NCBI RefSeq assembly: GCF_008831285.2 | Contig: NC_045139.1 | Location: 126,501 to 190,500 of the forward strand | DNA from: Nymphaea colorata | Lineage: Eukaryota; Streptophyta; Magnoliopsida; Nymphaeales; Nymphaeaceae | Length of the DNA: 64,000 nt | Reading direction: 5' to 3' | Shown: positions 48,566 to 60,930 of the stretch, in pieces | How the letters are laid out: the number at the start of each line of letters is the position of its first letter | Position numbering within the stretch: position 1 is the first letter of the stretch | Notes under the pieces: model-generated | Database searches by the model: none | What the model was told of the DNA's origin: nothing | Seen by the model: the letters and a program-made list of their open reading frames with translations, nothing else | Made by a program: the position numbers and the translations under genes

Positions 48566-49059
48566 CATCCCTCCTTGTTATTCGTGTGACTACTTTTTGC
48601 TTGGCGTGCGTGTGGAATGCCTTTAGCTTTGCGAAGCCTTTGTCAGTGGCTTGTGAAAACGGTTGATTTCCTATGGATAATTGCTGAACCACATACACGA
48701 GAAACTACTCCATGTGTCGGAAAGGTTACCCTGGTTGGGGGTTGATTTCCGGGTAGACTGTGACTTGACATCGGTGCCAGTCACCCGGGAATTGCAGTAT
48801 ACCCTTGCTGATGTACTAATGATCATTACCTTGCTTGGTATTTCATATCGTCAAGCGACAGCACCAAGTTGACCTGATCTGCCCGCAACTTGAGTACCTA
48901 CTACCTGACTCGTGTAAATGCAACTTTGCCCTCAGAGAATGGCCCAACAACACACCAATTTTTCGTGCTTGCTCATCTTCTCCCTCTTATTTGCCCTGTT
49001 CCTTCCCATAACAGAGACTTTCGTACCCCCTTTGTTTCAGAATAGTTAGCAGGTTTCCT
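48566..49059. other. 3' flank of gene B
   Basis: It resembles 62700-63190 after gene C up to about 48950, then diverges. No gene seen. Confidence 0.5.
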
Positions 49060-49957
49060 TTTTCTTTCCCTTCGCACTTCTTCTCGGGCCTGCCTGTCCG
49101 ACGAGCTCTTTTGTCCTTAGTGCAGTTGCACCGATCTACTAAAACAGTGAACTTGCCAGTCTTCACTTGGACCCTTCTTTACAACGACGTACTTCTTCTA
49201 ACGCTTCTTGGGCATTGCATTCTTATACAGCTTATTGATCATCTTCCTCTTTGAACGTTCTGAAGTATCAGTTTGACCAGCAATCGGCAAAGCATGGCAG
49301 CGTGCCTTCTCCAGTTGCCTCATTGCAGCCTTCCTCTTCCTTGCTTTGGCCTCCGCTACCTTCTTAGAAGGGCATGCATCAATCTCGCAGAAATATTCTC
49401 GTGGCAACAATCTCTTCCTTCCTCACAATGCTTCTTCTCTTTTTCTATAAACCACGAAGGCAAACCTTCGTCATCAAACGTGTACTTCTCATAGCCATCG
49501 TCCAGTATGCGCTCCTTTTGTTTCTCTATCAACATTTTCTTGGCATAAGCTAATATTTTGGCCTTGGAATCTGTAATGTATCCTGACTCACAGTCTCATG
49601 ATGATCCAATCCTTTAATCAGTAGGCTCAGAAGGTACGATTTGAAAATTATCCTCTTGATCGAGATTGGAACCAACATAAGCAGGTTGTATGGGTTGAGG
49701 AGCAGCAGTATAGATCTTCTCTGTGGCAGGTGGCCCCAGTGGTATCTTCTCTCCCAACTCACTTTCATCGTTTGTAAGATTTTCCTGGGGCCTGTTGAAA
49801 AAATATCCTGGCTGAACGCCTGAACCATTGTTTGTTCGGTTATCTTCTCCTGTGTTGGTTTTTGTTCCTCATGGAGTGGCATCATCAAGGCATTTGCTTC
49901 CCCATCTTCATCCTCTTCATCAAAATCATGATCACTACCAACATTATGCTTGCCAGC
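49060..49957 (-). pseudogene. SPB1: SPB1 (FtsJ-like rRNA 2'-O-methyltransferase) 3'-end pseudogene
   Basis: Reading the minus strand across changing frames recovers much of the Spb1 C-terminal domain in order: EDEDGEANALM, HEEQKPTQEKITEQ, FSQDIF, ESELGEKIPL, AKKMLIEKQKERILDDGYEKY, FDDEGLPSWFIE, EIDACPSKKVAEAKARKRKAAM, SERSKRKMI, LYKNAMPKK and, in a third frame, GKFTVLVDR ... RRTGRP. Several frameshifts, in-frame stops and a deletion before EIDACPS rule out function. The N-terminal methyltransferase domain is absent here. The intact protein acts in large-subunit rRNA processing in the nucleolus. It sits between the duplicated reductase blocks and was probably carried in by the rearrangements. 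Confidence 0.85.
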
Positions 49958-50759
49958 CTAAGCAAGAACCAAGCCACATCAGATATGCATGCCAGCAAAA
50001 ATTTAAAACACAAACCAAACAATTAACATTGTAAGTTATGACTCGTGAACACAATTGAGCACTGACATCAAATGTCAAACCACAACACGCATAGAGCATG
50101 AGAAGCAAAATATCCACCAAACAAGAGGATCCTATGAGCATTTGCTACTCTAACGGCTCAAAAGGTAGGCCATGCACTTCCATGCTCGTGACAATCTCAC
50201 CCTGACCCAATAGAAACTCTCAAAGTTTAAAACACCAGAAGCTTGAACTGTCATCAACTACCGCTAACACAGAACTAGGATTACCTAGAATAACTAACAA
50301 ACCACTGGCCTACTTGATCTACAAGTCTCAACTTCAATGAAACAACCTTGAAACCAGTGAAAGGAGCACTAATTTTTGCTACTGCAGGTAACAGCTGACC
50401 AGTGTGTAGATGTTTTTGCTTGCATGATTTACCTGGTAACATCCTCTATGCTGGAGTGTTTCTGTATATGACCAATACAGAAAACAAGTATAGAAGCCGT
50501 TCAAGTTAACAAAGAAAGGGCCAAAACCTAATGCATAACTATACTGGAAAATGCAAGCCTTAGCTATGGTAATGATCGCATTCAATGGGAGAAAGGATTG
50601 GTGCCTGGGGCCCTGAAAACTCTACATCATCACAAAAACATGATAATTGGAAAGAATAAGCTCCTAGGAAGATCCCTGGATAAGTAGTTCACCTTTCAAA
50701 TTTTGAACGAACATTGTACAAAGAATTGTACAATGAGTCCAACTTTTCTCTAATATATT
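49958..50759. other. intergenic DNA, no gene seen
   Basis: It may contain intron remnants of the SPB1 copy (an AG dinucleotide precedes the first matching codons), but I see no further coding match. Confidence 0.35.
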
Positions 50760-51239
50760 GAAAGGTTAGGAACGTTTAAGACAAAACAAGAGGCCTTGGT
50801 TAATGTATTGTTTCCTAAACTGCAAACAAGAGTCTTATAGTTTCATCTAGCAGGTTCTCATTCTAACTATCACCATGAAAGTCATTAAGCCCAATAAAAA
50901 CACCAAAAAGTAATGCTCAAGTCCCCAATCATAACAAGAAAAAACCCTAAAACACATTGGCACATGCACATATTTCAGACCTGAAGTGCCCTGATGACAG
51001 CAATTGTTCAAGAAGACCTAGGCCCCAGAAAAACTATCACTCGGCTAGCTGTTTAGTATTTTATATTCCTGGAGAGATTATAAATCCGTGCTTCATTCAC
51101 AGGATCCTATAGAACTATAGAAGACAACAGAATTAGTGGTCCTCAAAGTACATTCCTCATGCAAATACATCAGAACCTTGTCTATTCGAGAAAGTGTATT
51201 TTTTCTTGGGAAAATTGAAGGTCAAGCACAAAAACAATC

Positions 51240-51697
51240 AGCACGTCGCCATCCAAGAAACAACACGGCGGGGCTAAGCGGCCGATCCGAGCATTTGACC
51301 TCGAACTCCCGATGCCGAACATGGTACCTCTCATCGACACAGGATTCAGAGTTCGTAGCTCCGCCAAGAATGCAAATTGATGGAATTCGACAAGCAGAAG
51401 GGTTGGTTAGAGATCGGAAAAGGCAGGAATGAGCGAGACGCCATGGATGAATGACCAAAGCATCAGTGGCGAATTAGTTAGAACCATTTCGCCAGAATGA
51501 GAACTGTCGACCCTCCAGGAGTGGATCAATTGGGAAGAGGGAAGCAGCCTAGCGCAAGCGAGAGGGCAGCTTCTCTATGAAGATTGTAGAAAGAGGAGAA
51601 TCCTGATGGTAAGATTGGCAGAGAGAAAGAGGTTACTTCCCGAATAGGACGAAGGTGAGACAAGTCTGCGAAAGGGGATCCTCACAGTGGCATCCAT
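51240..51697 (-). pseudogene. TMEM53-like exon 1 pseudogene, copy 1
   Basis: The start region (MDATVRIPFRRLVS ... SGSNLFLSANLT) matches the functional start ([14 protein letters not shown] ... [12 protein letters not shown]) but hits a stop after about 40 codons. The 3' part shows VDERYHVRHREFEVKCSDRPL in another frame. A segment of about 80 bases in the middle is missing. No downstream exons are nearby. Confidence 0.85.
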
Positions 51698-52079
51698 GGC
51701 CTGTGAGTACGAGAGAAAGAGAGAGAGAGACGTTGGACGATCTACAAAAGAGATGATCTCTCTCATTTTTCGCGGGAACGACACTGTGCAGGTGCATAGT
51801 GTGGGAGTACGCGTCTGCGGATAGCATGCATAATGTGGGAGTACGACACTGTGCAGGCGCATGCGATACGGTGCGGGTGCGGGTTCGGGTGCGTGAGGCG
51901 TGGACATGCGGGTAAGATATGATGCGGAATTTGGGTAGTCGGGCAGTGCGGCGGGTGCGATTCGGGAGGTGTGGGCATGAAGACGTTTTTGATGTAGGTA
52001 GGGTATATGGGTGCCGGTATGCTGTAGGAGGCGGTATCAACGGTTACTGCTGCCTTACCAAACGTGAGTATGGTAGCTC

Positions 52080-52260
52080 GGTGAGGTGAGAGAACCGTGG
52101 TTCCGGTCGTGGACTCCGTCGCCCTCTGTGGGTGGTTGGAAAGGAAGGCGAACTGCTGATACAACAGAGAAACTTTTGGGAGTGCTGATATCTCGCAGAG
52201 GCAGCAAGCCCGTCTTCAGGGCGCATTACTTATGCTCTCAAAGAAGCTGATGCGTCAAGA
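52080..52260 (+). pseudogene. PCBER-like gene A 5'-end remnant
   Basis: After the decayed promoter the sequence keeps GAGTGCTGATA, then TCTCGCAGAGGCAGCAAGC and ACTTATGCTCTC of gene A exon 1. It then jumps to an exon 2 end-like AAGAAGCTGATGCGTCAAGATAT. There is no usable start codon or Rossmann motif. Confidence 0.65.
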
Positions 52261-52849
52261 TATTCTAATTTCTAACATGATCGTCATCAACTTACCTGAA
52301 ATTAACAGCCATAAATTTTAGCTTTACCTATCCTGCAACCGTTAATGAGAAACTTTCCAGTTTTCATATCTGAGCATGGGGGATATGGAGGCTAAGCATT
52401 TATGTTTTTTTTTTTTCAAATCTGGAGTCGTATGTGAATAACTTATGAAACCATCATTTAGGCGTTTCTTAGCTTCAAAGCTCGTGAATCCCTGTGACAT
52501 GGTCGATTGATGCTTCTTACTCTCTCTTCATTTTTCTTCATTAATAATATAGAGCCATTTGACATTAATGTACCACTGAACAGTCGATGCTCCTGGAATG
52601 CATACTTGAACGACTCTGGCTCGCCGCTCCAGGACCTCATTCTGTTCCTGGAAACAGAACGTGTGTCAGTAACTAGTGAAATTTTGGGGACTGCTTAAGA
52701 GATGGGAGCTTCACCTTAGAAGTAAAAATCAATGTTTTTTTTTTTTTTTTTTTTCCTTTCTTCTTGTCTACAACCTCTTGCAACAGTTTTGGTTTCAATA
52801 TTTCTCTACTTCCCTTGCATCTTACGTGCTCATTATTCTACAAGCTACA

Positions 52850-53070
52850 GAATAATAGTTTGTCTGTAGTTTTTACTGCAACTACTACTGATTGAAGGCT
52901 TTTGAGGCAAATCAACCCACTGAAAACCTGTATGCCGACGGTGACGCAAATACGAGTTGGAGTAGGTGGTGTTAGTAAAAACGATACTTCCTAGTTTGTG
53001 AGGCCAAACGCCTCTGTGTGCAATCACAGGACGGGAATGCCACGGTTACCAGCCACTTCTGCCTTGTGTC
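52850..53070. repeat. fragment shared with 59860-60130
   Basis: Both stretches share TTGTAGTTTTTACT-like sequence, CTGTATGCCGACG, GAGTAGGTGGTGTTAG, GAGGCCAAAC and GAATGCCAC in the same order. It is a second piece of the gene C upstream block. Confidence 0.7.
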
Positions 53071-53136
53071 TCTATAGGCCCTACTAGTCAATGGGACAGA
53101 CTGATGACTTCTCTACTTTCTTCTTTGAACAAATTG

Positions 53137-53334
53137 ATGGAATTGGACGAGAAGGGAGGTAAATTAGAGATGGGAAAAGGCAGGGATGAAGGAGATGCCA
53201 TGGATGAACGACCAAAGCGTCGGTGGTGATTCATGAAGTTACACGGATAAACTATCATGAAACTAAGATTGGACAAGCATTTTGTTGGCCGTGGGGATGA
53301 CAAATTCATCAGCATCATTTTGCTTGCCCATAAT
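53137..53334 (-). pseudogene. TMEM53-like exon 1 pseudogene, copy 2
   Basis: The minus strand carries NDADEFVIPTANK in one frame and [29 protein letters not shown] in another, matching [12 protein letters not shown] and [29 protein letters not shown] of the intact gene. This covers the very segment deleted from copy 1, so it is a separate duplicate. Confidence 0.8.
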
Positions 53335-54897
53335 GCAGTGAAGATGGTATAAGTAGAAAGCGTATAAATGCAACGGAACCTGCGTCGTACCCACCATTAC
53401 CCGCACGCGATCGGCATTGCTTCTGTGCCTCAATTCGAAAGTTTCCTTCATAATCTCAAATCCAATCAACTCAACAAGTCCCAGCAGGTTAAGAAGATAA
53501 TAACCAAAAAAACAATCTGACCCTATTAAACATAAGGGTAAGGCACCTCCATCAGACCGGCAGACACCTGCTGCACCCATATTCATACTTAGGTACTTCG
53601 CGCATGGTGCAATCACGCTTCGGATATCTAACACAGCTACCTTTTCTTCTATTTTCGCTGTCCATTAATTATATCTCTTAAAGTATCCCGGAATTTAGTA
53701 CTTATTTTTCAATCTAAATTTATGATTCACAACCCTCTTTGAAGGTTGAATTTATTTGCAACATTACACATTTTTAGCGTATAAAATATACAGATAGCCT
53801 TGTCCAACTTTTAATTAATTGCCTTGTTGGACACCTCCCTCTATCTGCGGCACTACCAATATAAACTATATGACTGTCTCTAGCCAAATCCAAGTGGCTT
53901 CACGGCCCAATTATGACAAGGCAACTTGAATGAACTAAAGGCGCATCTTAGAGTGGTTATCAGTATCCCAGTTAGTCTACAACCGTAAAGAGGCAAAAAA
54001 CGAATTGCCAACGAAAATAAAAGAGGGAACGCATTTATGAAACTATAACGACAGATTATTTTTATAGTCAAACATGAAATATAAAACTACATAATAGGTT
54101 TACCAATTGATTATTTGTAAATCCGTAAAGTTTCACTCAGTTCCTCCATTGCCCAGATCAGCAAAGCGAAAAAAGAATAAATCAGTATAGTGCCATGTTT
54201 CTCTAAATTCCTTCCTTCAGGAGACCGGTTTTAGAACCTAAGTAATAGTTGAAATCAACAACAATTGTAAAAAGTTCAAAAAAAAAAAAAGCAACCAAGA
54301 ACACATGGCTACAGGCCAACATTTGGGTGAAATACAAAAGATTGCCTAACTTTCGACTTTCAACAAGCTACTGCTTAACTTTTCACCAAATATCTCAAAC
54401 AGCTTCTTTCAGTCACCACCATCGATGTAGCTAACATTAAAGATTAAAATTACAAAAGGAAAAAGAACAAAAATACAGAAAAGTAAGAAAGAAAATGGAA
54501 AATGTAATAAGAAGAAATACACAAAATACACAAAACAGTATAAGAATGGTACAATAACATCTAACATATGCATGTTATCAGCGATTTAGGGATCAGGGTC
54601 TTAACTTGAGGACTACCATCCTCGGGTCAACCTGTGATCTACATGTTGCGACATTTGTGGGTTTTCTCTTACTCCTGAAAAGAAGCATAAATTTTAACTT
54701 GGCTGAACGATTTGAGCTGAGTTATGCCAACTGCAAAAATCATGTCATATATGTAGGATGCTAGCATACTGCTGCATCAACACTCTCTGAAGTCAAACTT
54801 CCACTGCATGTAGCCTATCGAGTGTATCTATTCCTTACAAAGCCAATTGAGCAGTCCAATATTATAAGGTCATGTCACGACCCAAGTCTTTGACACC

Positions 54898-54901
<4 letters not shown>
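53335..54901. other. intergenic DNA, no gene seen
   Basis: A 123-codon minus-strand frame (53263-53634) only overlaps the TMEM53 scrap at its end; the rest is unrecognised. 54240-54540 is A-rich. Confidence 0.4.

Positions 54902-54956
<55 letters not shown>
54902..54956. repeat. (AT)n microsatellite
   Basis: About 27 AT units. Confidence 0.97.
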
Positions 54957-54961
<5 letters not shown>

Positions 54962-57900
54962 GCAAATATTGAGTCTTATTCTAAACAAACTTGAGTAATG
55001 ACTAAAACTTAAACAAATCAAACACTAACACTATTTTAAAAGACACCCCTATTTGATATCACACAAAGACACTTAGACTCAAACAACTAAAGTATCCACA
55101 AAGTCCAGTCTCAATGTCCAAATTGTCAATGTCGGTCCATCATAAATACTGAGGATGTCAATCATGTAGCCACGATTTCTCAAGAACTACATGTAGAGAT
55201 AGAAAGAAGGGTCAGATTTCTCTGAGTATGGTAACATCCAGTTATGAATGGAACATGGTCCGGCAAAATAAGTATATGATCATATTAAACAAATTCATAT
55301 GAGGACGTTATGGTCGACATCCATAAGTCATCAATCCATAATGCCCCTTAAGGTTATACAGTATTATCATGAGCGATATATACATGACTTCCATATGTTG
55401 CGAAGTTACAACGGTGGTTTATTAACAATGATCATGGTCATTGTAACGAGCAAACAATAGAAAACCCTGTGAGTACAACTCACATGTAACACAAAACATA
55501 TCTTCACCAGGCGATCCAAACTGTTCGAGGACAATCCTGAAGTAAAGCCTCCTGAGATATCTCATATTGCCGCTGTAGTAGCATGGTCTAACCACGTGTG
55601 TTACCTAAAGTGGTAGACCAGCCCCTCTAGGCACACGGGTTGAGGGACCAAGAGATGTCTCGCTCTCCAACCAAAAATATAACAAAATCTCATGCTCTTG
55701 TGCTACCTAATACTCTATGGGTTGTCCAGTGTAGACGAAGGTGTGTGCAACCACAATGATCTCATGTTACACTACTGCCTCCGAGAATAAAATCAACCAC
55801 TGGACCCACTCGCACTCTCATATGTCATTGTTAAGGCATGATTGATATTTTCTTATTATGCATTAACATAAAACACTCATCAGAAGTCACTCGTGCACAA
55901 TCCCTGTCAACCTTCCAATGTGTGAGTTATGCATACCATGTGCACACTCAACCCATAAGGGTGTAGGCAAATGTAACTATTTATTTCCTTTGATCTTAAT
56001 GTAAAGTATTTATCATTTTTCTACTATCAATATAAGCTCAGGCTTATATAATGAATGTACAACAGCTTCACACCATGATAGGGTTAAAATGGCCTATGTT
56101 GGGGCCACCACTGAACCAAGAATTTTTCTCATGAGGAATAGAAATTTATACGCTTTATTCCATAAATTGGATAAATACTTAGTCTGATTTCCTCTTTATA
56201 ACCCCTCTTTCCATCCCGCCATTACACTTAGCCTCAATTCCTTGTATAATTTACTAAACTGTTACAGAGGGTAGCCTTTGCATGCATCCTCAAAGACTTA
56301 TGCTAACGGCCTGGTTATGTTGCTTCTAGGACTGTTAGGTTATTAAGAACTTCTGCCATAAGGGAAACCACAATTGAAGCAATCACATAGGAGATGAAAG
56401 AGACATAGTAAGTGTAGTAATAGGGACTTGAAAGGCAAGTTCGTCAACAATAAGAGTGCAATCTTCTCATATGACATCACAAAATAGTGGTTTTAGGTGT
56501 ACATGTCCATTCTACTTTATCCCCCTAGCATTCATGGCATACAAATCTCAAGGTTTACAGATTTCCCTGTGTACAGTATTAACAGTTTTTACTGCATTGA
56601 TAACAGAAAGAAATGTAAACAGATTTTTACATTTAGTACACTTTTCTTTCTAAGTGTAAACATTGTGACGAAGAAGACATGCCGTTGAAACAAATTACCA
56701 TATAGCAAAAAGACTTCAAAGGTATAAGTAATAACAGTTATAAACAGTTATTAATTAAATGTAAACAGACTGCACTATGGTGCACTAAATGTTCATTTTA
56801 CTACTACATTTTTTCACTCAATTTTTGCACTAAAAGACTAAAACAGAGAGCCACATTTTCTCCATCTACCAAAACAAAACTTCTAAAAATTTGATGTTTA
56901 CAGTTACAGGGAAATGGAAACAGACTTTGATGACAGTTATGGGATCTTCAATCTTTTTTTATATGGTTTACACATTTCCCTCTAGAACTCAATTTATTGC
57001 TTTGGGAGTAGAACTGACACTAATAGTTTTTTTTTTTCAAGTCTAATTGGCTCCTCTTCCATATTCTTATTATTACTTCTGTTTTCAGCTTCTACAACTG
57101 TCCAATGTAAACTAGGGTTCATAAGGTGTCTGATTACTAAGACTAGCTTAGAATCAGTTCAACTTTACTTCATTAGCACATTCATAGAAACCATCACAGT
57201 TTTTAGGTTTGGTTGTTGTGCTATGAGAAACAAATCTGATCCTACATCCAAGTATAGACTCCCTAGTGAGTATTTACATTGGGACTCTCCTTTAGAGTCC
57301 CTTGTGCAGTCAGATCTGATTCATGACCAGTCCTTGTGAATGTGACTCCCTAATTCTACATTTCAAGCTTTCATTCATGCATTCATACGATTTAGATTTT
57401 GCCATATATTCCTTTCTTTCAAAACTGTGTTTTATTTCAATGAATACTTTCTTGTAACATCTCTATCAACATTACCAATCACTAGAATTTCATGAAAAAT
57501 TCCAAGGAAACTTAGGCTTTCGTGCGACCTTGCCCATCATGCCATTTCTCATCAAAAGGCATAATTATACAAGGAACCTACCATAGCTAGGTTAATATAC
57601 ACTAGTCCAAATTATAACCTACCCAAGCATCTAGACTTATTTATACATCTATATGCAATTTATGTAAGTGTCATATCTCATGGAGTGTTACACTTACCAT
57701 TGTTATCTCATATTAGAAGCAGTCGTGAGTTCCCGTCAGAGTTCCCGTCAGCAACCTTCTATGTTTCATGTTTCTTTCATGCAGCCACTAACCTTGATCT
57801 CAACCAGAAAGAGAGCAAAAATGAAGACCTATCTCTCTCTCTCAAATTCTCTGTTGCTGAACCTTATCCTTTAGGATTGTAGCAAAAAGAATGTTTATTT

Positions 57901-59488
57901 GCTGCAAAATAGGGTTAAATAGACCATCTTCAAGGCCTCCAAAACTGTCATACCAATTTGCAGCCTCTCACAAAAAAAATGACTTTTCAGTTTTCCCACT
58001 TTCTTTTAAATGCACCCATCAATGTATTTTTCTCAACTTCCTTTCTCAAGACAATGTAACCCTTATTAAAATTTTTGTAATAATTAAGCAAAAGGAAAAC
58101 CGTTGGGCCTTACAGGTCATGTTACCAGGAGCTCACCATGTTTAAATGAAAAGTCAAAGTGGGTTTGAGCTTGGCTGGAGGGAGCTCATTATGTGACATT
58201 TAGTAAGCCAAGCACAAGCTTGAGCTGCTCGCAAGCATGTCCTGTCATTGACACCAAACCTACTTCTTGTCGAATTATGACTGTAACCCTTTTTTGTTCA
58301 GCCCTGCTTCTTTCTGTTGAGTAGAAGATCATTTCTAACTACAATATGTTCAATGACTCTGAGGTTAATGTTCCTTTTTCTTTTGTAAATATGGTACGGC
58401 AGTATGGCTTTCTTAAGCTTCATCTAGTATAGCACTTCTATCAGTTGATTGCGAAAGGAGAAGCTCAAGTGATGGTGTGCAATTCTATTGGTATCATGTT
58501 GGGAATTGCCTAAGAAACAGACGTAGCCCTCAAAATTTATAAATTCAAATTTCTGAAAGCAGCAAACTAAGTCAGATATCAAGACCTTCATCAGTGGAAC
58601 TATACAGGAATTCAACTTGATACAATGAAGGTTTAAGATGCTACGCATCGACCAATAATTTTTTTTAAAAAAATGAATCAATCCTAGGTTGTTGCTTAAA
58701 CATGAAAATCACATCCATGTACTTAAGTTCTGTAAGGGCCACATCTGCAAAAGATTGATATACAATTTCTGCTACTATTATGCTATGAAAAATTTACTTG
58801 AATCTTTTTTCTTCTCTTTTCCGTTTTCTATATGCAACAGGCTCAAAAATGCTCCATGGGCTGTCAGAAGTAACATATAAACTGGTAGTCCCTTGTTCCT
58901 TTTTTTCTTGTCGCCATAGTTCATTCTTTGTGAACTTCTTACCATTACGGCAGTTGCCAGAAAAGCTTGGGCTGTTTGGGTTAGGGAGTCAGAGTTAAAG
59001 ACCTTAAAGCTAAAGGAGGTCATGAGTTAAATACCGAGGGCATGTTTTTTTGCTTTTTCGGATAAAAGGATGTATGTCCTGCCTCACCCTTTGCTTATCA
59101 AAGTAAGAGAAAGGTCGATAGTACTATATTGGAAAAATGTGTACAGATTGAAACCAGCGTTGCTTTTTAATTTCTGAACAATATTTCAGAAAGAATGCAT
59201 GTGTTTCTTATATGGCCTACTCCACCGTATATATATATTTACTAAGATTGCTTGTTGCAGACAGTCACAGCCCAAGCAGTATTTTTATGTTACATAGCAT
59301 AATGATTGATGACCTGAACTGGACATTATCTTCAAGCATTGAACAAATAAAAAATAAGAAAAAGGAGAGAGAAACGCGTGACAAGAACTTGCCATTGGAC
59401 TCTTTCTCGAACTAGGTTGAAAAGGATATATATATATGTATATATGGAAAAATAGAAAAACGGAAAGAAGGCTTGAGCAGTCTAATCT
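54957..59488. other. AT-rich gene-free region, probably decayed repeats
   Basis: No frame of more than about 85 codons and no recognised domain on either strand. 55100-56150 has the even-composition, stop-dense texture of an old, eroded repeat, but I cannot name the family or find terminal repeats. A 12-base tandem (AGTTCCCGTCAG twice) lies near 57728-57751. Confidence 0.4.
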
Positions 59489-59584
59489 TATATGTCTGCA
59501 TTTATCAAGGGCGACTATGTTTACTTCAGCATTGAGAATTCAGGCGTGGAGGCAAGCGAAGTTTATCCAGATCACAATATATGA
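59489..59584 (+). pseudogene. orphan exon 5 of PCBER-like gene A
   Basis: In-frame codons give SAFIKGDYVYFSIENSGVEASEVYPDHN then a stop, matching gene A's SAFIKGDHIYFSIKDSGVEATELYPDHK. The last 15 or so codons of gene A are lost to the early stop. Upstream exons 1-4 are absent. The downstream 3' UTR word AATAAAATTCTG is conserved. Confidence 0.9.
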
Positions 59585-60302
59585 TTTAGAGAAAGTATTG
59601 GTTTCACAAAGCTTTTAAGAGATGATGTCAATAAAATTCTGCAATTAGAGAGTTGTGCACATAAGTTAGTTGCGGTACACATATTAGGCGAAGAATCACA
59701 GAGCTACTTTTCTGGGCCGCTATTCAACTAGGCAATTAAAGAAGAAAAGTGGAGTCTGAGCTACTTCTATTAGTAAATCTTTCCAAAAAAAGGAAAATCC
59801 TTCATCCCAAGAAAATATAAGGATCGTATACTGATACAGGCTCAACTGCTCAAGCATGATTGTTTGGTTGTAGTTTTTACTACAACTACTATTGATGGAA
59901 GGTCTGCACGCGACCAACCACTGAAAGCCTGTATGCCGACGTGATGAATGAGTTCGAGTAGGTGGTGTTAGTTAAAAGGGTACCAGAAGGGTAACTTAGA
60001 AATGTTAGCCACTGAAAGCTCCTAATTTATGAGGCCAAACAACTCCCAGGACTCGCAATTCACAGGTGGTTCCTTGAGGAGACTGGAATGCCACAGTTAC
60101 AGCCCCTTCTGCGTTCTGCCTGTATAGCAGCTTAAGATGACTGCCATTCTTAACTTTCATAACGCTGTTCTACAAAGAGGGAATCTCCACCCCACATGAA
60201 CACTAGAACGCAGAGAGAAAGAAAGGGAGTTCCTGTTGGCTTTAATGAAGAAAAGGATTACCGACAGTGGAGGTGGGAACTACGACCTTGGGCACCGTCC
60301 GT

Positions 60303-60309
60303 GGTTGGT
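60303..60309 (-). promoter_or_regulatory. AC-II-type MYB element upstream of gene C
   Basis: GGTTGGT on the plus strand is ACCAACC on the minus strand, about 620 bases before the gene C ATG. AC elements are MYB sites in phenylpropanoid promoters. I do not see it at the matching position of gene B. Confidence 0.45.
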
Positions 60310-60689
60310 GGATGATACGTACTATCATATCACTAATAAGTTAAAATTTGGTGGGTGGTGAAGTGCTATTTACGGTTTCATGGTCACAAAGGAACACCCA
60401 TGGAATGAGTATGCTCCCATTCATAGAGAAAAGAACAGAAGTATCTATCTGCCTTATTTGGTAGAATGCGCTTTGTCATGGGTTATCAGGCTACTCTTTT
60501 CCTTTGTTTCCCCCACAGAAACGGGTTCTTCGCAAGAAACAAGTACTTCATGGGAATCAGGTGGTTGGGGCAGGACGGTGACCACCAACTTATTACTTAT
60601 GATTCCTTCAGGTGGCAGGTAACCCGATCATCATAACATGGAAGGTAAAATGTAGGGAAGGCGGTCCTTGTCTAATGTCCCCACCGGCC

Positions 60690-60696
60690 ACCTACC
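60690..60696 (+). promoter_or_regulatory. AC-I-type MYB element upstream of gene C
   Basis: ACCTACC lies 235 bases before the gene C ATG. The aligned gene B promoter does not show this word. Confidence 0.5.
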
Positions 60697-60850
60697 CTCT
60701 CTCTCTGTCGCTACCTTCTCAATTGCTGCAGTAGATCGACAGGCAACAACAGTCAATGATATTTATGATTGGTCCTCTGTTGCATTATACGCTTTCTAAT
60801 TAAACTATCTTCACTGCAATATCTCTTCTACTATACACTGCCAGGGCAGT

Positions 60851-60857
60851 TATAAAT
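60851..60857 (+). promoter_or_regulatory. TATA box of gene C
   Basis: TATAAAT lies 80 bases before the ATG at 60931, a typical spacing. Confidence 0.6.
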
Positions 60858-60930
60858 GGGAGTCCTTGGAGGAGGCGGGTCAATCGGCTCAATCAGAGAG
60901 AAAGAGAAGCAAAGACCAGCGAGAGAGAGA

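Larger units (their letters stand above)
45230..48950. repeat. segmental duplication, left copy (gene A exon 5 + spacer + gene B)
   Basis: By eye this block matches 59480-63190 through the last exon of gene A, the intergenic spacer, all of gene B and about 450 bases of 3' flank. Exons are strongly conserved; spacer and introns are patchy. Edges are approximate. Confidence 0.75.
50760..52840. repeat. decayed duplicate of the TMEM53/gene A block
   Basis: By eye, 50760-51120 resembles TMEM53-gene intron 1 (about 37950-38340). 51240-51697 resembles its exon 1, and 51700-52080 the bidirectional promoter. 52080-52260 resembles the starts of gene A exons 1-2, joined by a deletion. 52300-52840 resembles gene A intron 3 (about 42630-43260). 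Large internal deletions account for the shorter length. Confidence 0.8.

Noticed and set aside
54957-56150. Possible old LTR or DNA transposon
   Set aside because: No coding domain, terminal repeats or target duplication could be read, so I report only a gene-free, probably repetitive region.
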